Source: Azoarcus sp. L1K30
GTDB lineage: Bacteria > Pseudomonadota > Gammaproteobacteria > Burkholderiales > Rhodocyclaceae
DNA length: 64,000 nucleotides
Assembly: GCF_018122735.1 (NCBI RefSeq)
Contig: NZ_JAGRRD010000001.1
Span: 2,832,871-2,896,870, forward strand
Direction of reading: 5' to 3'
Both the position numbers and the translations under genes were made by a program. Under the pieces are notes generated by a model. It saw nothing but the letters and a program-made list of their open reading frames with translations. It had not been told where the DNA came from and did no database searches. Positions 54,091 through 63,806 of this stretch are shown here, one piece after another (positions within the stretch are counted from its first letter, which is position 1; every line of letters begins with the position of its first letter).

Positions 54091-56250
54091 TCAGCTCGGC
54101 GCCTTGGGGATTAGCCCGCCATCAGCCAGCAGCCCAGAGAGTTCGATTTCGGGAACGGGGCGCGACAACAGGTACCCCTGGAACTCGTCGCAACCCTGGA
54201 AGCGCAGGAAGTCGAACTGAGCCTGATTCTCCACCCCCTCGGCAACAACCGTCTTGCGCAGACTCTGCCCGAGCGAGATCGCCGCGCGCGCGATCATCGC
54301 CACCTCTTCTTCATGTTCGAGTCCGGTCACCAGCGAGCGGTCGAGTTTGATGATGTCGAGCGGAAACCGGCGCAGATAGCTGAGCGACGAATAGCCGGTA
54401 CCGAAGTCGTCCATCGCGAGACTGACGCCCAGGCGCTTGAAATCGCGCAAAATGCCGACAGCGCGGTCGCTGTCGCCAAGGAAGACGGTCTCGGTGATCT
54501 CAAGCTCGACTTGCGTCGGTGACAATCCCGCTTCGGCCAGCAGGCCGGCGATGTGGGCCACGATGTCGCCGCTGAGAAACAGGCGCGGGGACAGGTTGAC
54601 GGCCATGCGCAGAGGCCGCTCCCGGCGATGGTTCCAGCGTCGCGCGGCAGCAAAGGCACGCCGCAGAATGGCCGTGGTCAGGGGCACGATCAGGCCGGTC
54701 TCTTCGGCCACCGGAATGAAACGATCCGGACCGATCGCACCGAGCTCCGGGTGAAACCATCGCGCCAACGCCTCCACACCGACGATGCGGCGCAGGTGGT
54801 CGACCTTGGGCTGGTAATGCACGTCGAATGCATCCTGCTCCAGCGCGGCCCGCATGGCGGCCTCGAGATTGAGCCGCTCTTCAGCCACGCGGTTGAGCTC
54901 ACGGGTAAAGAACTGGAAATTGTTGCGTCCGCGATCCTTGGCCGCATACATGGCGACGTCCGCATGCTTGAGCAGGCTCTGCGCATCGCGCCCATCCTCG
55001 GGATACAGGGCCACGCCCAGACTCGCGCCGACCTGGAACTCGCGCCCGGAGAGCGTCACCGGCCGGGCAATCTCGGACAGCACACGTTCGAGCAGGGAGA
55101 TCACGCCGCTGACCTCGTCGTGATCGTTCAGCACGAGGACAAACTCGTCGCCCCCCAGCCGCGCAACCGTGTCGGAGCCGCGCAAGGTCGTGGAGAAACG
55201 TTCGGCGATCGCGGTCAGCAGATCGTCGCCGGCCGTGTGACCCAGGCTGTCGTTGATGAACTTGAAGTTGTCCAGATCGATGAACACCACGGCGAGCAGG
55301 CAGCCCAGGCGTTCGGCGCGGGCGATGCCCTGCTCCAGGCGGTCGCCCAGCAGCACGCGGTTGGGCAAGCCGGTCAGCAGGTCGTGGTTGGCCTGGCGTT
55401 CGAGTTGCGCCTGGTAGTGCCTGCGCTCGGAGACATCCTGCACCGTTCCTTCGTAGCAGATGAACTCACCCTGGGCGTCACGCACGATGTGCGCATTCTC
55501 CGACACCCAGATGCGCGACCCGTCGTGACGGTACACTTCGGATTCGAAATTGAGCACCTCGCCATGGGTCTGCATCAGCCGATGAAATTCGTCGCGGCGC
55601 GTGGGATCGACATAGAGCCTGCGTCCGATGTCTGACAGGTTGTCGATCAGCGTCTGCGCATCGGGATAGCCGTAGAGCCGCGCAAGCGCGGGATTGGCAG
55701 CCAGGTAGCGGCCATCGCTGGAGGTCTGGAAGATGCCTTCGGAGGCGTGCTCGAAGATGTTGCGGTATCGGCTCTCGGCCTGCGCCAGCGCATCGAGCAT
55801 GGCCCGGCGCTCGGTCACATCCTCGATGATGCCTTCGATGACACGGTCGCCCTGCTCGTCGGATACGGCCACACCGCGCTCGACCACCCAGCGCAGCTCA
55901 CCGGAGCGGGTCTGAATCCTGTATTCGACAGAGAACCGACGCCGCGCGTTGGCGGCAACGTGAATGGCGTGGCGCACCCGCGCGCGGTCATCTGGATGGG
56001 TCAGCATTTCCCAGGAAATCACGCTCTGGTCGATGATTTCACTCGGCGTGTATCCAGTTAGATCGGTACAGCCATGGCTGACGAAGATCATCGTCCAGTG
56101 CGCGTCGTCCAGGCAACGATAGGCCATGCCCTGAAGGTTGTTCATCAGGGTTTCGAGGACGCGCGAACCGTCGAGCACGCCGCCGGCATGGAGGGAAGTC
56201 GGACGGAGACGGGCGGAGTTGTCGGACACGATAATGGGCAAGAAAAACAT
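54091..56250 (-). CDS. PAS-PAS-GGDEF-EAL c-di-GMP signalling protein
   Basis: A protein of about 719 residues: PAS domain 1 (YRCLDDAHWTMIFVSHGCTD) with PAC, PAS domain 2 (YRNIFEHASEGIFQTSSDGRY) with PAC, GGDEF (RLGGDEF intact) and EAL (GVEALARWF, ITETVFLGD, MDDFGTGYSSLSYL and KLDRSLV all present). Both catalytic centres look competent, so it may make and degrade c-di-GMP, or the GGDEF may regulate the EAL. No membrane helix, so cytoplasmic. Start uncertain: MFFLPIIV at 56250 is a reasonable choice, but the frame is open to 56469 and no ribosome site is convincing. Confidence 0.87.
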   Translation of the reverse strand: MFFLPIIVSDNSARLRPTSLHAGGVLDGSRVLETLMNNLQGMAYRCLDDAHWTMIFVSHGCTDLTGYTPSEIIDQSVISWEMLTHPDDRARVRHAIHVAANARRRFSVEYRIQTRSGELRWVVERGVAVSDEQGDRVIEGIIEDVTERRAMLDALAQAESRYRNIFEHASEGIFQTSSDGRYLAANPALARLYGYPDAQTLIDNLSDIGRRLYVDPTRRDEFHRLMQTHGEVLNFESEVYRHDGSRIWVSENAHIVRDAQGEFICYEGTVQDVSERRHYQAQLERQANHDLLTGLPNRVLLGDRLEQGIARAERLGCLLAVVFIDLDNFKFINDSLGHTAGDDLLTAIAERFSTTLRGSDTVARLGGDEFVLVLNDHDEVSGVISLLERVLSEIARPVTLSGREFQVGASLGVALYPEDGRDAQSLLKHADVAMYAAKDRGRNNFQFFTRELNRVAEERLNLEAAMRAALEQDAFDVHYQPKVDHLRRIVGVEALARWFHPELGAIGPDRFIPVAEETGLIVPLTTAILRRAFAAARRWNHRRERPLRMAVNLSPRLFLSGDIVAHIAGLLAEAGLSPTQVELEITETVFLGDSDRAVGILRDFKRLGVSLAMDDFGTGYSSLSYLRRFPLDIIKLDRSLVTGLEHEEEVAMIARAAISLGQSLRKTVVAEGVENQAQFDFLRFQGCDEFQGYLLSRPVPEIELSGLLADGGLIPKAPS

Positions 56251-56517
56251 CCAGGAATCGGAACGAGGATCATGAAGCAAGCTTCGAGCCCGACCCTCGC
56301 GCCCCACTTCTGCGCGCACGATCCGCGTCGCGCGCGATTTCAGTGCATGCCACACGGGCACTGCGCCAACCTGGGGCGCATACCCCGCCATCGTCCCCGC
56401 GCGGTTGCCACCCTGCTTGCACGCCTCTGCCGTGATCGGTATTTTAGAAACACTGATCGATCGCCCCACTGGCGTGCTGTCGCGCCATGCCTAACAAGCT
56501 CGCCCGGAGGGTTTCGC

Positions 56518-57960
56518 ATGCCCCTCAACAACAAGGTGCAACTCATTGCCTATCCGGACCGGATCGGCAATGACCTCAAGGATCTGGCCACCTTCATCGA
56601 AGGCCATCTGGACAAGGCGATCGGCGGACTGCATTTGCTGCCGCCTTTTCCGTCCAATGCCGATGGCGGCTTCTCGCCTTTGACCCACAAGGAAATCGAT
56701 CCCGCATTCGGCACCTGGGCCGACGTCGAACATCTCGCGGCACGATACGACGTGTGCCTCGACCTGATTCTGAACCACCTCTCGGACAAGTCGCCCGAGT
56801 TTCTGGATTTCAAGCGCCATGGCAAGGCCTCGGCCTATGCGTCGCTGTTCGTCGATGTCGATGCGCTCGGCGAAATCGGCCCCGACGATCTGGCCAAGAT
56901 CCACATCCGCAAGGAAAAGGAGCCCTTCCGCGATGTGGCGTTCGAAGACGGCTCGCAGGGCCGCGTGTGGTGCACCTTCAGCGAGAGCCAGGTCGACCTC
57001 GATTACAACGCCGATCTGACCTACCGCGTGATGACCGACACCATCGCCTTTCTCGGTGAGCGCGGTGTCAAGCTGTTGCGCCTGGATGCGTTCGGCTATA
57101 CCACCAAGCGCATCGGCACCAGCTGCTTCCTGGTCGAGCCCGACGTGTGGCGCATTCTGGACTGGTTCCGGCAGACCGCGGCCGATCACGGCATCGAGAT
57201 TCTGCCCGAGGTGCACGACCACCCCAGCTACCAATACGCCATGGCGCGCCGCGGAATGTGGGCCTATGCCTTCGCCCTGCCGCCGCTGCTGCTGTATTCG
57301 CTGATGGATCTCAATAGCACCTACCTCAAGGCCTGGCTGCGCATGTGCCCGCACAACCAGGTAACCGTACTCGATACCCACGACGGCATCTGCATTCCCG
57401 ACGTCGAGGATATCCTGCCGCGCTACCACGTCGAAGCCGTGATCAAGAACGTGTCCGACCGCAGCGCCGATCCCATCCTGCGCCGCTCGGCGGCGAACGC
57501 ACACAGCGTCGGGGCCATCTATCAGCTCACCTGCACCTTCTTCGAAGCCGTCCAGTGCAACGACGACGCCTACATTGCCGCACGCGCCATCCAGATGTTT
57601 GCGCCCGGCATTCCCCAGGTCTATTACGTCGGCCTGTTCGCCGGTCGCAACGACTTCGAGCTGATGGAGCAGACCGGCGAGGCGCGCGACATCAACCGCC
57701 ACCGCTACACCCTGGACGAGGCGGCCGAGGCCCTTGGCACCGAGGTCGTCCAGCGCCAGCTCAAGTTGATGGAACTGCGCTCCACCCATCCGGCCTTCGA
57801 CGGCACGTTCGAATTGCACTATTCGAACAATTCGAGTGTCTCGATGGGCTGGCGCCACGGCGGACATAGTGCTCACCTGTTCGTGGACCTGAACTTCCGC
57901 ACCGCCACCGTGACCTGCACCGATATCGAGAGCTGGCAGGAAATCAGCTACCGGGTCTGA
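56518..57960 (+). CDS. Sucrose phosphorylase-like GH13 enzyme
   Basis: A 480-residue GH13 protein of the sucrose phosphorylase group (subfamily 18). KVQLIAYPDRIGNDL is the typical N-terminus. Catalytic residues fit: Asp190 (LLRLDAFGY) as nucleophile, Glu231 (PEVHDH) as acid/base and Asp289 (LDTHDG) as stabiliser. It transfers glucose from a glucoside to phosphate, giving glucose 1-phosphate. The natural substrate could be sucrose, sucrose 6'-phosphate, glucosylglycerol or glucosylglycerate; the sequence alone does not decide. Ribosome site GGAGGG fixes the start. Confidence 0.85.
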   Translation: MPLNNKVQLIAYPDRIGNDLKDLATFIEGHLDKAIGGLHLLPPFPSNADGGFSPLTHKEIDPAFGTWADVEHLAARYDVCLDLILNHLSDKSPEFLDFKRHGKASAYASLFVDVDALGEIGPDDLAKIHIRKEKEPFRDVAFEDGSQGRVWCTFSESQVDLDYNADLTYRVMTDTIAFLGERGVKLLRLDAFGYTTKRIGTSCFLVEPDVWRILDWFRQTAADHGIEILPEVHDHPSYQYAMARRGMWAYAFALPPLLLYSLMDLNSTYLKAWLRMCPHNQVTVLDTHDGICIPDVEDILPRYHVEAVIKNVSDRSADPILRRSAANAHSVGAIYQLTCTFFEAVQCNDDAYIAARAIQMFAPGIPQVYYVGLFAGRNDFELMEQTGEARDINRHRYTLDEAAEALGTEVVQRQLKLMELRSTHPAFDGTFELHYSNNSSVSMGWRHGGHSAHLFVDLNFRTATVTCTDIESWQEISYRV

Positions 57961-58217
57961 CCGGCGCACCGACGACGTTCCCGGCTTCGCCGTGCAGCGC
58001 CGGAAAATGCGCGGGAATGCGCAAACAGATCACGGCAAAACGGCCACATTGCGATACTCTGCGAGAAACGAACATTCGAGCGCACGCGGAGAGAACGGAT
58101 GGCCATGCGCACGTTGAGAACCGGCAGTACCCCGACGCGCGCGCGCGCACGCGCAACGTCACCCACGCATGACCTGCCTGCCCCGGGACGCCCCGCCCTG
58201 CGCCCGGCCTGAATCCC

Positions 58218-59996
58218 ATGCGTCCCGACACGGCACCACCCCCCAGGCCCCCTCGCGACGCGGCATGGCAGTTCGCGCGCATGGCCCGCGAATACTGGAA
58301 CAGCGGGCGAAAATGGACGGTGCGTGGCGCGCTGCTGTCGCTGGTCCTGCTCACCGCCGCTCAGGTGGTGCTGGTGATCTGGGTCAGTTACTGGCACCGT
58401 GAACTCTTCGATGCGCTCGAGAACCGCTCGCTCAGCGAATTCCTGCGCCTGATCCTGACTTTCGTGCTGATCTTCGCCCTCACCATGGGCGTCACCGCGC
58501 TGCACATGCACGTCAAGCGCTGGGTCCAGCTCGACTGGCGACGATGGATGACCAGCCTGCTGCTCGACGAATGGCTGGCACACGCCAACCATTACCGACT
58601 GCAGTTCTCGACCGGTGAACACGACAACCCCGACGGCCGCATTGCCGAGGACATCCGCATCGCCACCGAAGCGGCCGTCGGTCTTGCGCATTCGCTGCTG
58701 TACTCGGTACTCATCCTGGGCAGCTTCATCGACATCCTGCTCAGCGTCTCGGGCAGCGCCTACCTGCCCGGCACCACGGTGTCGGTGCCGGGCTACATGG
58801 TCCTGATGGCCTTCGTGTATGCCGGCGTCGGTACCGTATTCGGCCTGCTGCTGGGACGCCCCCTGATCCGCACCACCAACCGCCTGCAATCGGTCGAGGC
58901 CAGCCTGCGCTTTGGCCTGGCGCGCGCGCGCGAACACTCGGAAGCCATCGCCCTGATGCATGGCGAACCACTGGAGCGACGCAGCGCCGATCGCCTGTTT
59001 GCCGACGTCGGACGCGGCTGGGACCGGCAGACCTTTGCCTACCTGGGCATCGTCTCCTTCTCCACCGGTTACGGCACGCTGTTGCCGGTGTTCCCGATCC
59101 TGATCGCCGCCCCGCAGTACATCGGCGGCGCCATGACGCTGGGCCTGCTGATGCAGGCCGCTCAGGCCTTCCAGCGCCTGACATCGGCGCTGTCGTGGCC
59201 CATCGACAACCTCGGCGAACTGGCGCGCTGCCGGGCGTCGATCGACCGCATCGTCTCGCTCCACGACGACATTCTCAAGCTGGAGGCGCAGGACCTGAAA
59301 AAGGCCACCGGCAAGACGCGCATCGAATTGCAGCAATCGACCCATGCCGAACTCGATATCCGCAACCTGTGTCTGGCATCACCCTCGGGCCAGATCCTGC
59401 TGCAGGACTTCAATCTTCATGTGCGTCACGGCGAACGCATCCTGATTACCGGCGATCCGGCAGTCACCATCAGCCTGTTCAAGGCGGTGGCTGGCCTGTG
59501 GCCCTGGGGCGGCGGTCTCATCAGCCTGCCCGCCGGGCACAACATGATGTTCCTGCCGCAACGACCGTTCCTGCCCGAAGGCAGCCTGCGCGCGGTGCTG
59601 AGCTATCCGCACGACGCCGACCACTTCACGCTGCCCTGTCTGCACCGCGCGCTCGAATGCGCCGGCATCTCTTGGCTGGCGCCGCGCCTGGAAGACTACG
59701 ACGACTGGGGGCGCGCGCTGCCGCTGCGTGCGCAGCAGCGCCTGGGTATTGCGCGCCTGTTCCTGCAGCAGCCGGGCTGGGTCTTCATCGAGGAAGCCAC
59801 CGACGCATTCGATGCCAAGGACGAGATCGATACCCTGGAACTGCTGCATCACGAACTGCCCAGTGCAACACTGCTCAACATCAGCCTGCACAACGGCCTC
59901 GACCACTTCTACGACCGCAAGCTGGTGCTCGAGCGCCTGCGCGGAACGCGGGTGCGTCCGCCGGCGCCCGAACCGAGCCTGCTACCGGAAACTTGA
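58218..59996 (+). CDS. SbmA/YddA-type ABC half-transporter with degenerate ATPase domain
   Basis: A 592-residue protein: six-helix SbmA/BacA-like membrane domain (WTVRGALLSLVLLTAAQVVL; WRRWMTSLLLDEWLAHANHY; PDGRIAEDIRIATEAAVGL), then a C-terminal ABC-like domain. The Walker A site reads ITGDPAVTISLF around residue 409 and lacks the GxGKS/T lysine. The signature is PLRAQQRL in place of LSGGE, and Walker B reads WVFIEEATDAFD. ATP hydrolysis looks impossible. The membrane part belongs to the peptide/small-molecule importer family in which some members (SbmA) run on protons. Its 3' end overlaps the convergent GH5 gene by 15 bases. Confidence 0.85.
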   Translation: MRPDTAPPPRPPRDAAWQFARMAREYWNSGRKWTVRGALLSLVLLTAAQVVLVIWVSYWHRELFDALENRSLSEFLRLILTFVLIFALTMGVTALHMHVKRWVQLDWRRWMTSLLLDEWLAHANHYRLQFSTGEHDNPDGRIAEDIRIATEAAVGLAHSLLYSVLILGSFIDILLSVSGSAYLPGTTVSVPGYMVLMAFVYAGVGTVFGLLLGRPLIRTTNRLQSVEASLRFGLARAREHSEAIALMHGEPLERRSADRLFADVGRGWDRQTFAYLGIVSFSTGYGTLLPVFPILIAAPQYIGGAMTLGLLMQAAQAFQRLTSALSWPIDNLGELARCRASIDRIVSLHDDILKLEAQDLKKATGKTRIELQQSTHAELDIRNLCLASPSGQILLQDFNLHVRHGERILITGDPAVTISLFKAVAGLWPWGGGLISLPAGHNMMFLPQRPFLPEGSLRAVLSYPHDADHFTLPCLHRALECAGISWLAPRLEDYDDWGRALPLRAQQRLGIARLFLQQPGWVFIEEATDAFDAKDEIDTLELLHHELPSATLLNISLHNGLDHFYDRKLVLERLRGTRVRPPAPEPSLLPET

Positions 59997-61088
59997 CGGC
60001 AACCAGCCTCGCTCCACCGACTCACGCAGGCACCACGCCGGCGTGGTCTCGGTCTTGTAGCTCCAGAAGAACCAGCCGAATAGCTTCTCGAACGACAACA
60101 GTTGCGCCGCCGCATAACCACGGCTGGCCACATCCTGCTGAAATTCGTCCATGTGCTCCAGCGCGTGGTTGTACGGCCCCTCCGCCCACAACGACACCAC
60201 CCGCAGGTCCAGCCCCAGGCTCCACTCCCCGCACACCGCGGGCAGGCCCATCGCGGCATTGATCGAATCGGCCTCGTCGCGCCATTCGCCGCTGGCCTTG
60301 TGCATGTGGCCATAGATGTCGGTGTCGATGTCGCGGCGGTCGAAGCACTGGTAACGATGGTAGTCGAAGATCACGTTCTGCCACAGCGGTGGCTGCATGA
60401 AGCCGAGGAACTCGCGGTAGGACCGGAAGCCGTCGTGAAACACCACCGCCACCCGCTCGGGCGGGCAATGCTTGCGGATGCGGTCATACGCAGCCAGGTA
60501 GTAGGCCTTGAGATACTCGGTAGGCACATCCCAGCGCGGCTCGTTGAGCACTTCAATCGCATGCAGCGCGGGATGATCGCGATAGCGCTCGGCAAGACGT
60601 TCGAGCACAAGCAGCGAGTGTTCGAGGTATTCTGGCTTGGTGTGCCAGTCGACCACGCCCATGATGCCACCGTTGTCGAAGCCATTCTGGCAGCCGGGCG
60701 CGGCGTGCAGATCGAGCATGACCCTCAGGCCGAGCTGTCTTGCCCAGTCCATGGCGCGGTCGAGCACCTCGATGCCACCGGTAACGAAGGGATGGCGGTT
60801 GTCGCCATAGGCGGGGTGATAGGGGTAGTCGGGGCCGAAGATCCAGTGCCCCACCGGAATGCGCACCGCGTTGAGTCCGCGCTCGGCGATCCACGCGAAG
60901 TCGTCATAAGTGACGAAGGTATCCCAGTGCCGGCGCAGCTTGTCGCCCGCTGCGCCGCCGAGCTCCACACACCACGAGGTTTCGTCGGTGGCGTCCATGC
61001 CCTCGAACAGGCTGGGCACCATCCAGCGCTCCAGCAACAGCCAGCTGCCCAGGTTCACGCCGCGCAGCTTCACACTTGTCGCATCCAT
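59982..61088 (-). CDS. GH5-family glucanase (exo-1,3-glucanase-like)
   Basis: A 368-residue GH5 enzyme. The N-terminus RGVNLGSWLLLERWMVPSLF is like that of fungal exo-beta-1,3-glucanases. Catalytic residues: Glu183 (EVLNEPRW) acid/base and Glu288 (VCGEWS) nucleophile, with the conserved FDYHRYQCF between. No signal peptide, so it acts inside the cell on a beta-glucoside, unless an unrecognised export route is used. Convergent with the ABC gene and divergent from the GH13 glucosidase. Confidence 0.85.
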   Translation of the reverse strand: MDATSVKLRGVNLGSWLLLERWMVPSLFEGMDATDETSWCVELGGAAGDKLRRHWDTFVTYDDFAWIAERGLNAVRIPVGHWIFGPDYPYHPAYGDNRHPFVTGGIEVLDRAMDWARQLGLRVMLDLHAAPGCQNGFDNGGIMGVVDWHTKPEYLEHSLLVLERLAERYRDHPALHAIEVLNEPRWDVPTEYLKAYYLAAYDRIRKHCPPERVAVVFHDGFRSYREFLGFMQPPLWQNVIFDYHRYQCFDRRDIDTDIYGHMHKASGEWRDEADSINAAMGLPAVCGEWSLGLDLRVVSLWAEGPYNHALEHMDEFQQDVASRGYAAAQLLSFEKLFGWFFWSYKTETTPAWCLRESVERGWLPSSFR

Positions 61089-61288
61089 CGCACACCTCCC
61101 GCAAAAGGGTCATCTTCACGCGCTCCGGACACGGAACGCACATCCGCAACCATGCCGACAAGATTACGCCAGGGCGGGCCGATTGGGCAGGCCGTCGCGT
61201 CATTCCGACACCGCATTTGCGCCCCTCGCAACGGCTCGTCGCGGCGCCTACAATCGCTGTCGCGAGCACGCGCCGGGGAGCGAGAAAA

Positions 61289-62965
61289 ATGCACGGAAAA
61301 TGGTGGCAGGAGGCGGTCGTCTATCAGCTCTATCCGCGCAGTTTCATGGACAGCAACGGCGACGGCATCGGCGACCTGCCCGGTGTGCTGGCCCAGCTCG
61401 ACTACCTGCAATGGCTGGGCGTCACGGTAATCTGGCTATGCCCGATCTTTCGCTCGCCCAACGACGACAACGGCTACGACATCGCCGACTACCGGGCGAT
61501 CATGGACGAATTCGGCACCATGGCCGACTTCGACCGCCTGATGGCCGAGACCCGACGCCGTGGCATGCGCATCATCCTCGACCTCGTCGTCAATCACACC
61601 AGCGACGAGCACCCCTGGTTCATCGCCTCGCGCAGCCGCCGCGACGACCCGAAACGCGACTGGTACATCTGGCGCGACGGCAGAAACGGCGGCCCGCCCA
61701 ACAACTGGGAGAGCATCTTCCGCGGCCCGGCCTGGCAATACGATGCCGGTACCGATCAGTATTTCCTGCACCTGTTTACCGCCCGCCAGCCGGATCTCAA
61801 CTGGGAAAACGCCGAGGTTCGCGACGCCATCTGCGACATGGTGCGGTGGTGGATGGACAAGGGCGTCGACGGCTTCCGCATCGACGCCATCACCCACATG
61901 AAGAAGGCCCCCGGCCTGCCCGACGCACCCGCCGGGGACGGCCATGGCCCGGTACCCGCCTACGACTTCCACATGAACGTCGATGGCGTGCTCGACTACG
62001 TCGACACCCTCGCCCGCGAAGCCTTCTCACACGGCGACATCATGACCGTGGGCGAAGCCAACGGCATCGGCGCGGACGAAGCCGAACCCTGGGTCGGCGC
62101 AAGTCGCGGACGGTTGTCGATGATCCTGCAGTTCGAACACTGGCACCTGTGGTCGGGCGATCCGCGTGCCGGACTGGACCTGTGCAAGCTCAAGCGCATC
62201 CTGAGCCACTGGCAGAACGCACTCGAAGGCGTCGGCTGGAACGCGCTCTATCTCGAAAATCACGATCTCCCGCGCGTGCTGTCGCGCTGGGGCGACCCGC
62301 TGCAGCATCGCCATGCCAGTGCCACCGCGCTGGCGACGATGTACTTCCTGATGCAGGGCACGCCCTTCATCTACCAGGGACAGGAACTGGGCATGGCCAA
62401 TACCGTGTTCCACAGCCTGGACGACTTCGACGACGTGTTCGCCAGGCAGCGGATTGTCGAGATGCGCGCCAATGGCATGGCAGACGACGACATCCTCGAG
62501 GAAATGGCGCTGACCGCGCGTGACAATTCGCGCACCCCCATGCCATGGAATGACGGCCTCAATGCGGGCTTCACCACGGGCACGCCCTGGCTGCCACTCA
62601 ACCCGGACTATCCCCAGGTGAATGTTGCGCAACAGCAGACAGACCCCGGCTCGGTGCTCGGCTACTACCGCCGCATGATCGCCCTGCGCGCTTCGGAGCC
62701 CGCGCTGGTGTTTGGCCGTTACCGACTGCTGCTCGCGGACGACCCCCAGCTCTACGCCTACACCCGCAGCCTCGACGACACCACTTTCCTGGTGGTGTGC
62801 AACCTGTCCGCACGTGCCGCCCGCTATCGTCATGACGGCTTCAATCTCGAGTACGCCGCCTGCATGCTGGCCAACCGCCCCCTCTTGCCGCACCCACCCT
62901 GCAACGCCTTCGATCTGCGGCCCTTCGAAGCCCGCGTGTATCGGATTGGCCCCGCACCCGCCTGA
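61289..62965 (+). CDS. GH13 alpha-glucosidase (oligo-1,6-glucosidase/alpha-amylase family)
   Basis: A 558-residue GH13 enzyme. VVYQLYPRSFMDSNGDGIGDL at the N-terminus includes the calcium-like loop, Asp199 (FRIDAITH) is the nucleophile, Glu256 (VGEANG) the acid/base and Asp326 (ENHDLPR) the stabiliser. The length and order match oligo-1,6-glucosidase/trehalose-6-phosphate hydrolase-type enzymes. No signal peptide, so it works on imported or internal alpha-glucosides. The ATG at 61289 is preferred as it gives the standard N-terminus (KWWQEAVVYQLYP). Confidence 0.88.
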   Translation: MHGKWWQEAVVYQLYPRSFMDSNGDGIGDLPGVLAQLDYLQWLGVTVIWLCPIFRSPNDDNGYDIADYRAIMDEFGTMADFDRLMAETRRRGMRIILDLVVNHTSDEHPWFIASRSRRDDPKRDWYIWRDGRNGGPPNNWESIFRGPAWQYDAGTDQYFLHLFTARQPDLNWENAEVRDAICDMVRWWMDKGVDGFRIDAITHMKKAPGLPDAPAGDGHGPVPAYDFHMNVDGVLDYVDTLAREAFSHGDIMTVGEANGIGADEAEPWVGASRGRLSMILQFEHWHLWSGDPRAGLDLCKLKRILSHWQNALEGVGWNALYLENHDLPRVLSRWGDPLQHRHASATALATMYFLMQGTPFIYQGQELGMANTVFHSLDDFDDVFARQRIVEMRANGMADDDILEEMALTARDNSRTPMPWNDGLNAGFTTGTPWLPLNPDYPQVNVAQQQTDPGSVLGYYRRMIALRASEPALVFGRYRLLLADDPQLYAYTRSLDDTTFLVVCNLSARAARYRHDGFNLEYAACMLANRPLLPHPPCNAFDLRPFEARVYRIGPAPA

Positions 62966-62970
62966 TGACC

Positions 62971-62976
62971 TAAAAT
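62971..62976 (+). promoter_or_regulatory. Candidate -10 box (TAAAAT) of yjdM
   Basis: TAAAAT lies 29 bases before the yjdM start, right after the stop of the GH13 gene; the GGAAGT ribosome site follows. The -35 region is weak. Confidence 0.35.
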
Positions 62977-63005
62977 AGCGGGCTCACTGTCAAAGGAAGT
63001 CGCCC

Positions 63006-63347
63006 ATGTCCGCCCCCCTCGCCTGCCCCCAATGTACGCTGGAAAACACCTACCCGGACGGCGACAACTACGTTTGCGCAGACTGCGGCTACGAGTGGCC
63101 GATTGCAGCCGCGGCCGATTCGGAAGAAGATGACGATGCAGTGATCAAGGATGCCAACGGCAATGTGCTCACCAATGGCGACTCCGTCGTCCTGATCAAG
63201 GATCTCAAGGTCAAGGGCTCCTCCACCACGTTGAAGGTCGGCACCAAGGTCAAGAGCATCCGCCTTGTGGGCGGCGACCACGAAGTCGACTGCAAGATGG
63301 ACGCCGGCAACTTCATGCTCAAGGCCTGCTACCTGCGCAAGGTCTGA
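63006..63347 (+). CDS. yjdM: YjdM/PhnA-family zinc-ribbon protein
   Basis: A 113-residue protein: N-terminal zinc ribbon (CPQCTLENTYPDGDNYVCADC, four cysteines) and a PhnA-type beta domain (VIKDANGNVLTNGDSVVLIK, then LKVGTKVKSIRLV, then FMLKACYLRKV). It is named after the E. coli phn region but its function is not established and it is not a phosphonatase. Separate promoter likely, judged from the TAAAAT upstream. Confidence 0.93.
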   Translation: MSAPLACPQCTLENTYPDGDNYVCADCGYEWPIAAAADSEEDDDAVIKDANGNVLTNGDSVVLIKDLKVKGSSTTLKVGTKVKSIRLVGGDHEVDCKMDAGNFMLKACYLRKV

Positions 63348-63383
63348 GCCACCCGCCGGGGCGTCACGCAAACGAGGTCCGAA

Positions 63384-63806
63384 ATGAAAAGACTGATCCT
63401 GATCGCCGCACTCGCAGCCGCCCCGGCCCTTGCCGAAGACACACGCTTCCTTGCCCCGCTGCCCCCCGCAGCGCAGGAGACCCTGCGCAAGGAAATGCTC
63501 GACAACCTGCTCGCGCTCAACGAGATCATCACGCTGCTGGCCGAAAATCGTGTGCGCGAGGCGGGTGACGTGGCCGAACAACGCCTGGGACAAAGCGCAA
63601 TGGGCAAGAACGCCGCCCTGCCCTACGAGGCGCGCCCCGGCCCGCAGATGCCCATCGAGATGCATGGCCTCGGCCGCGACGGCCATACCGCGGCCAGCGC
63701 CTTCGCACGCGCCGCAGCAAGCGGCGACAGGAACGCCGCGATGGCCGCCCTGCCCAAGCTGACGGCAAGCTGCGTGGCCTGTCACGCGCTCTACCGAACG
63801 CGCTGA
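63384..63806 (+). CDS. Periplasmic cytochrome c'-like protein
   Basis: A 140-residue protein with a signal peptide (LILIAALAAAPALA) and a helical domain ending in a heme-attachment motif CVACH (LTASCVACHALYRTR). The arrangement is like short c'-type cytochromes, and the C-terminal heme motif resembles that of the lipoprotein at 53509-53958. One heme is expected. It lies 36 bases after yjdM in the same direction. Confidence 0.85.
   Translation: MKRLILIAALAAAPALAEDTRFLAPLPPAAQETLRKEMLDNLLALNEIITLLAENRVREAGDVAEQRLGQSAMGKNAALPYEARPGPQMPIEMHGLGRDGHTAASAFARAAASGDRNAAMAALPKLTASCVACHALYRTR

Noticed and set aside
58135..58160. An alternating CG/CA tract (possible Z-DNA) upstream of the ABC gene.
   Set aside because: Such tracts are common by chance at this GC content; there is nothing to tie it to regulation.
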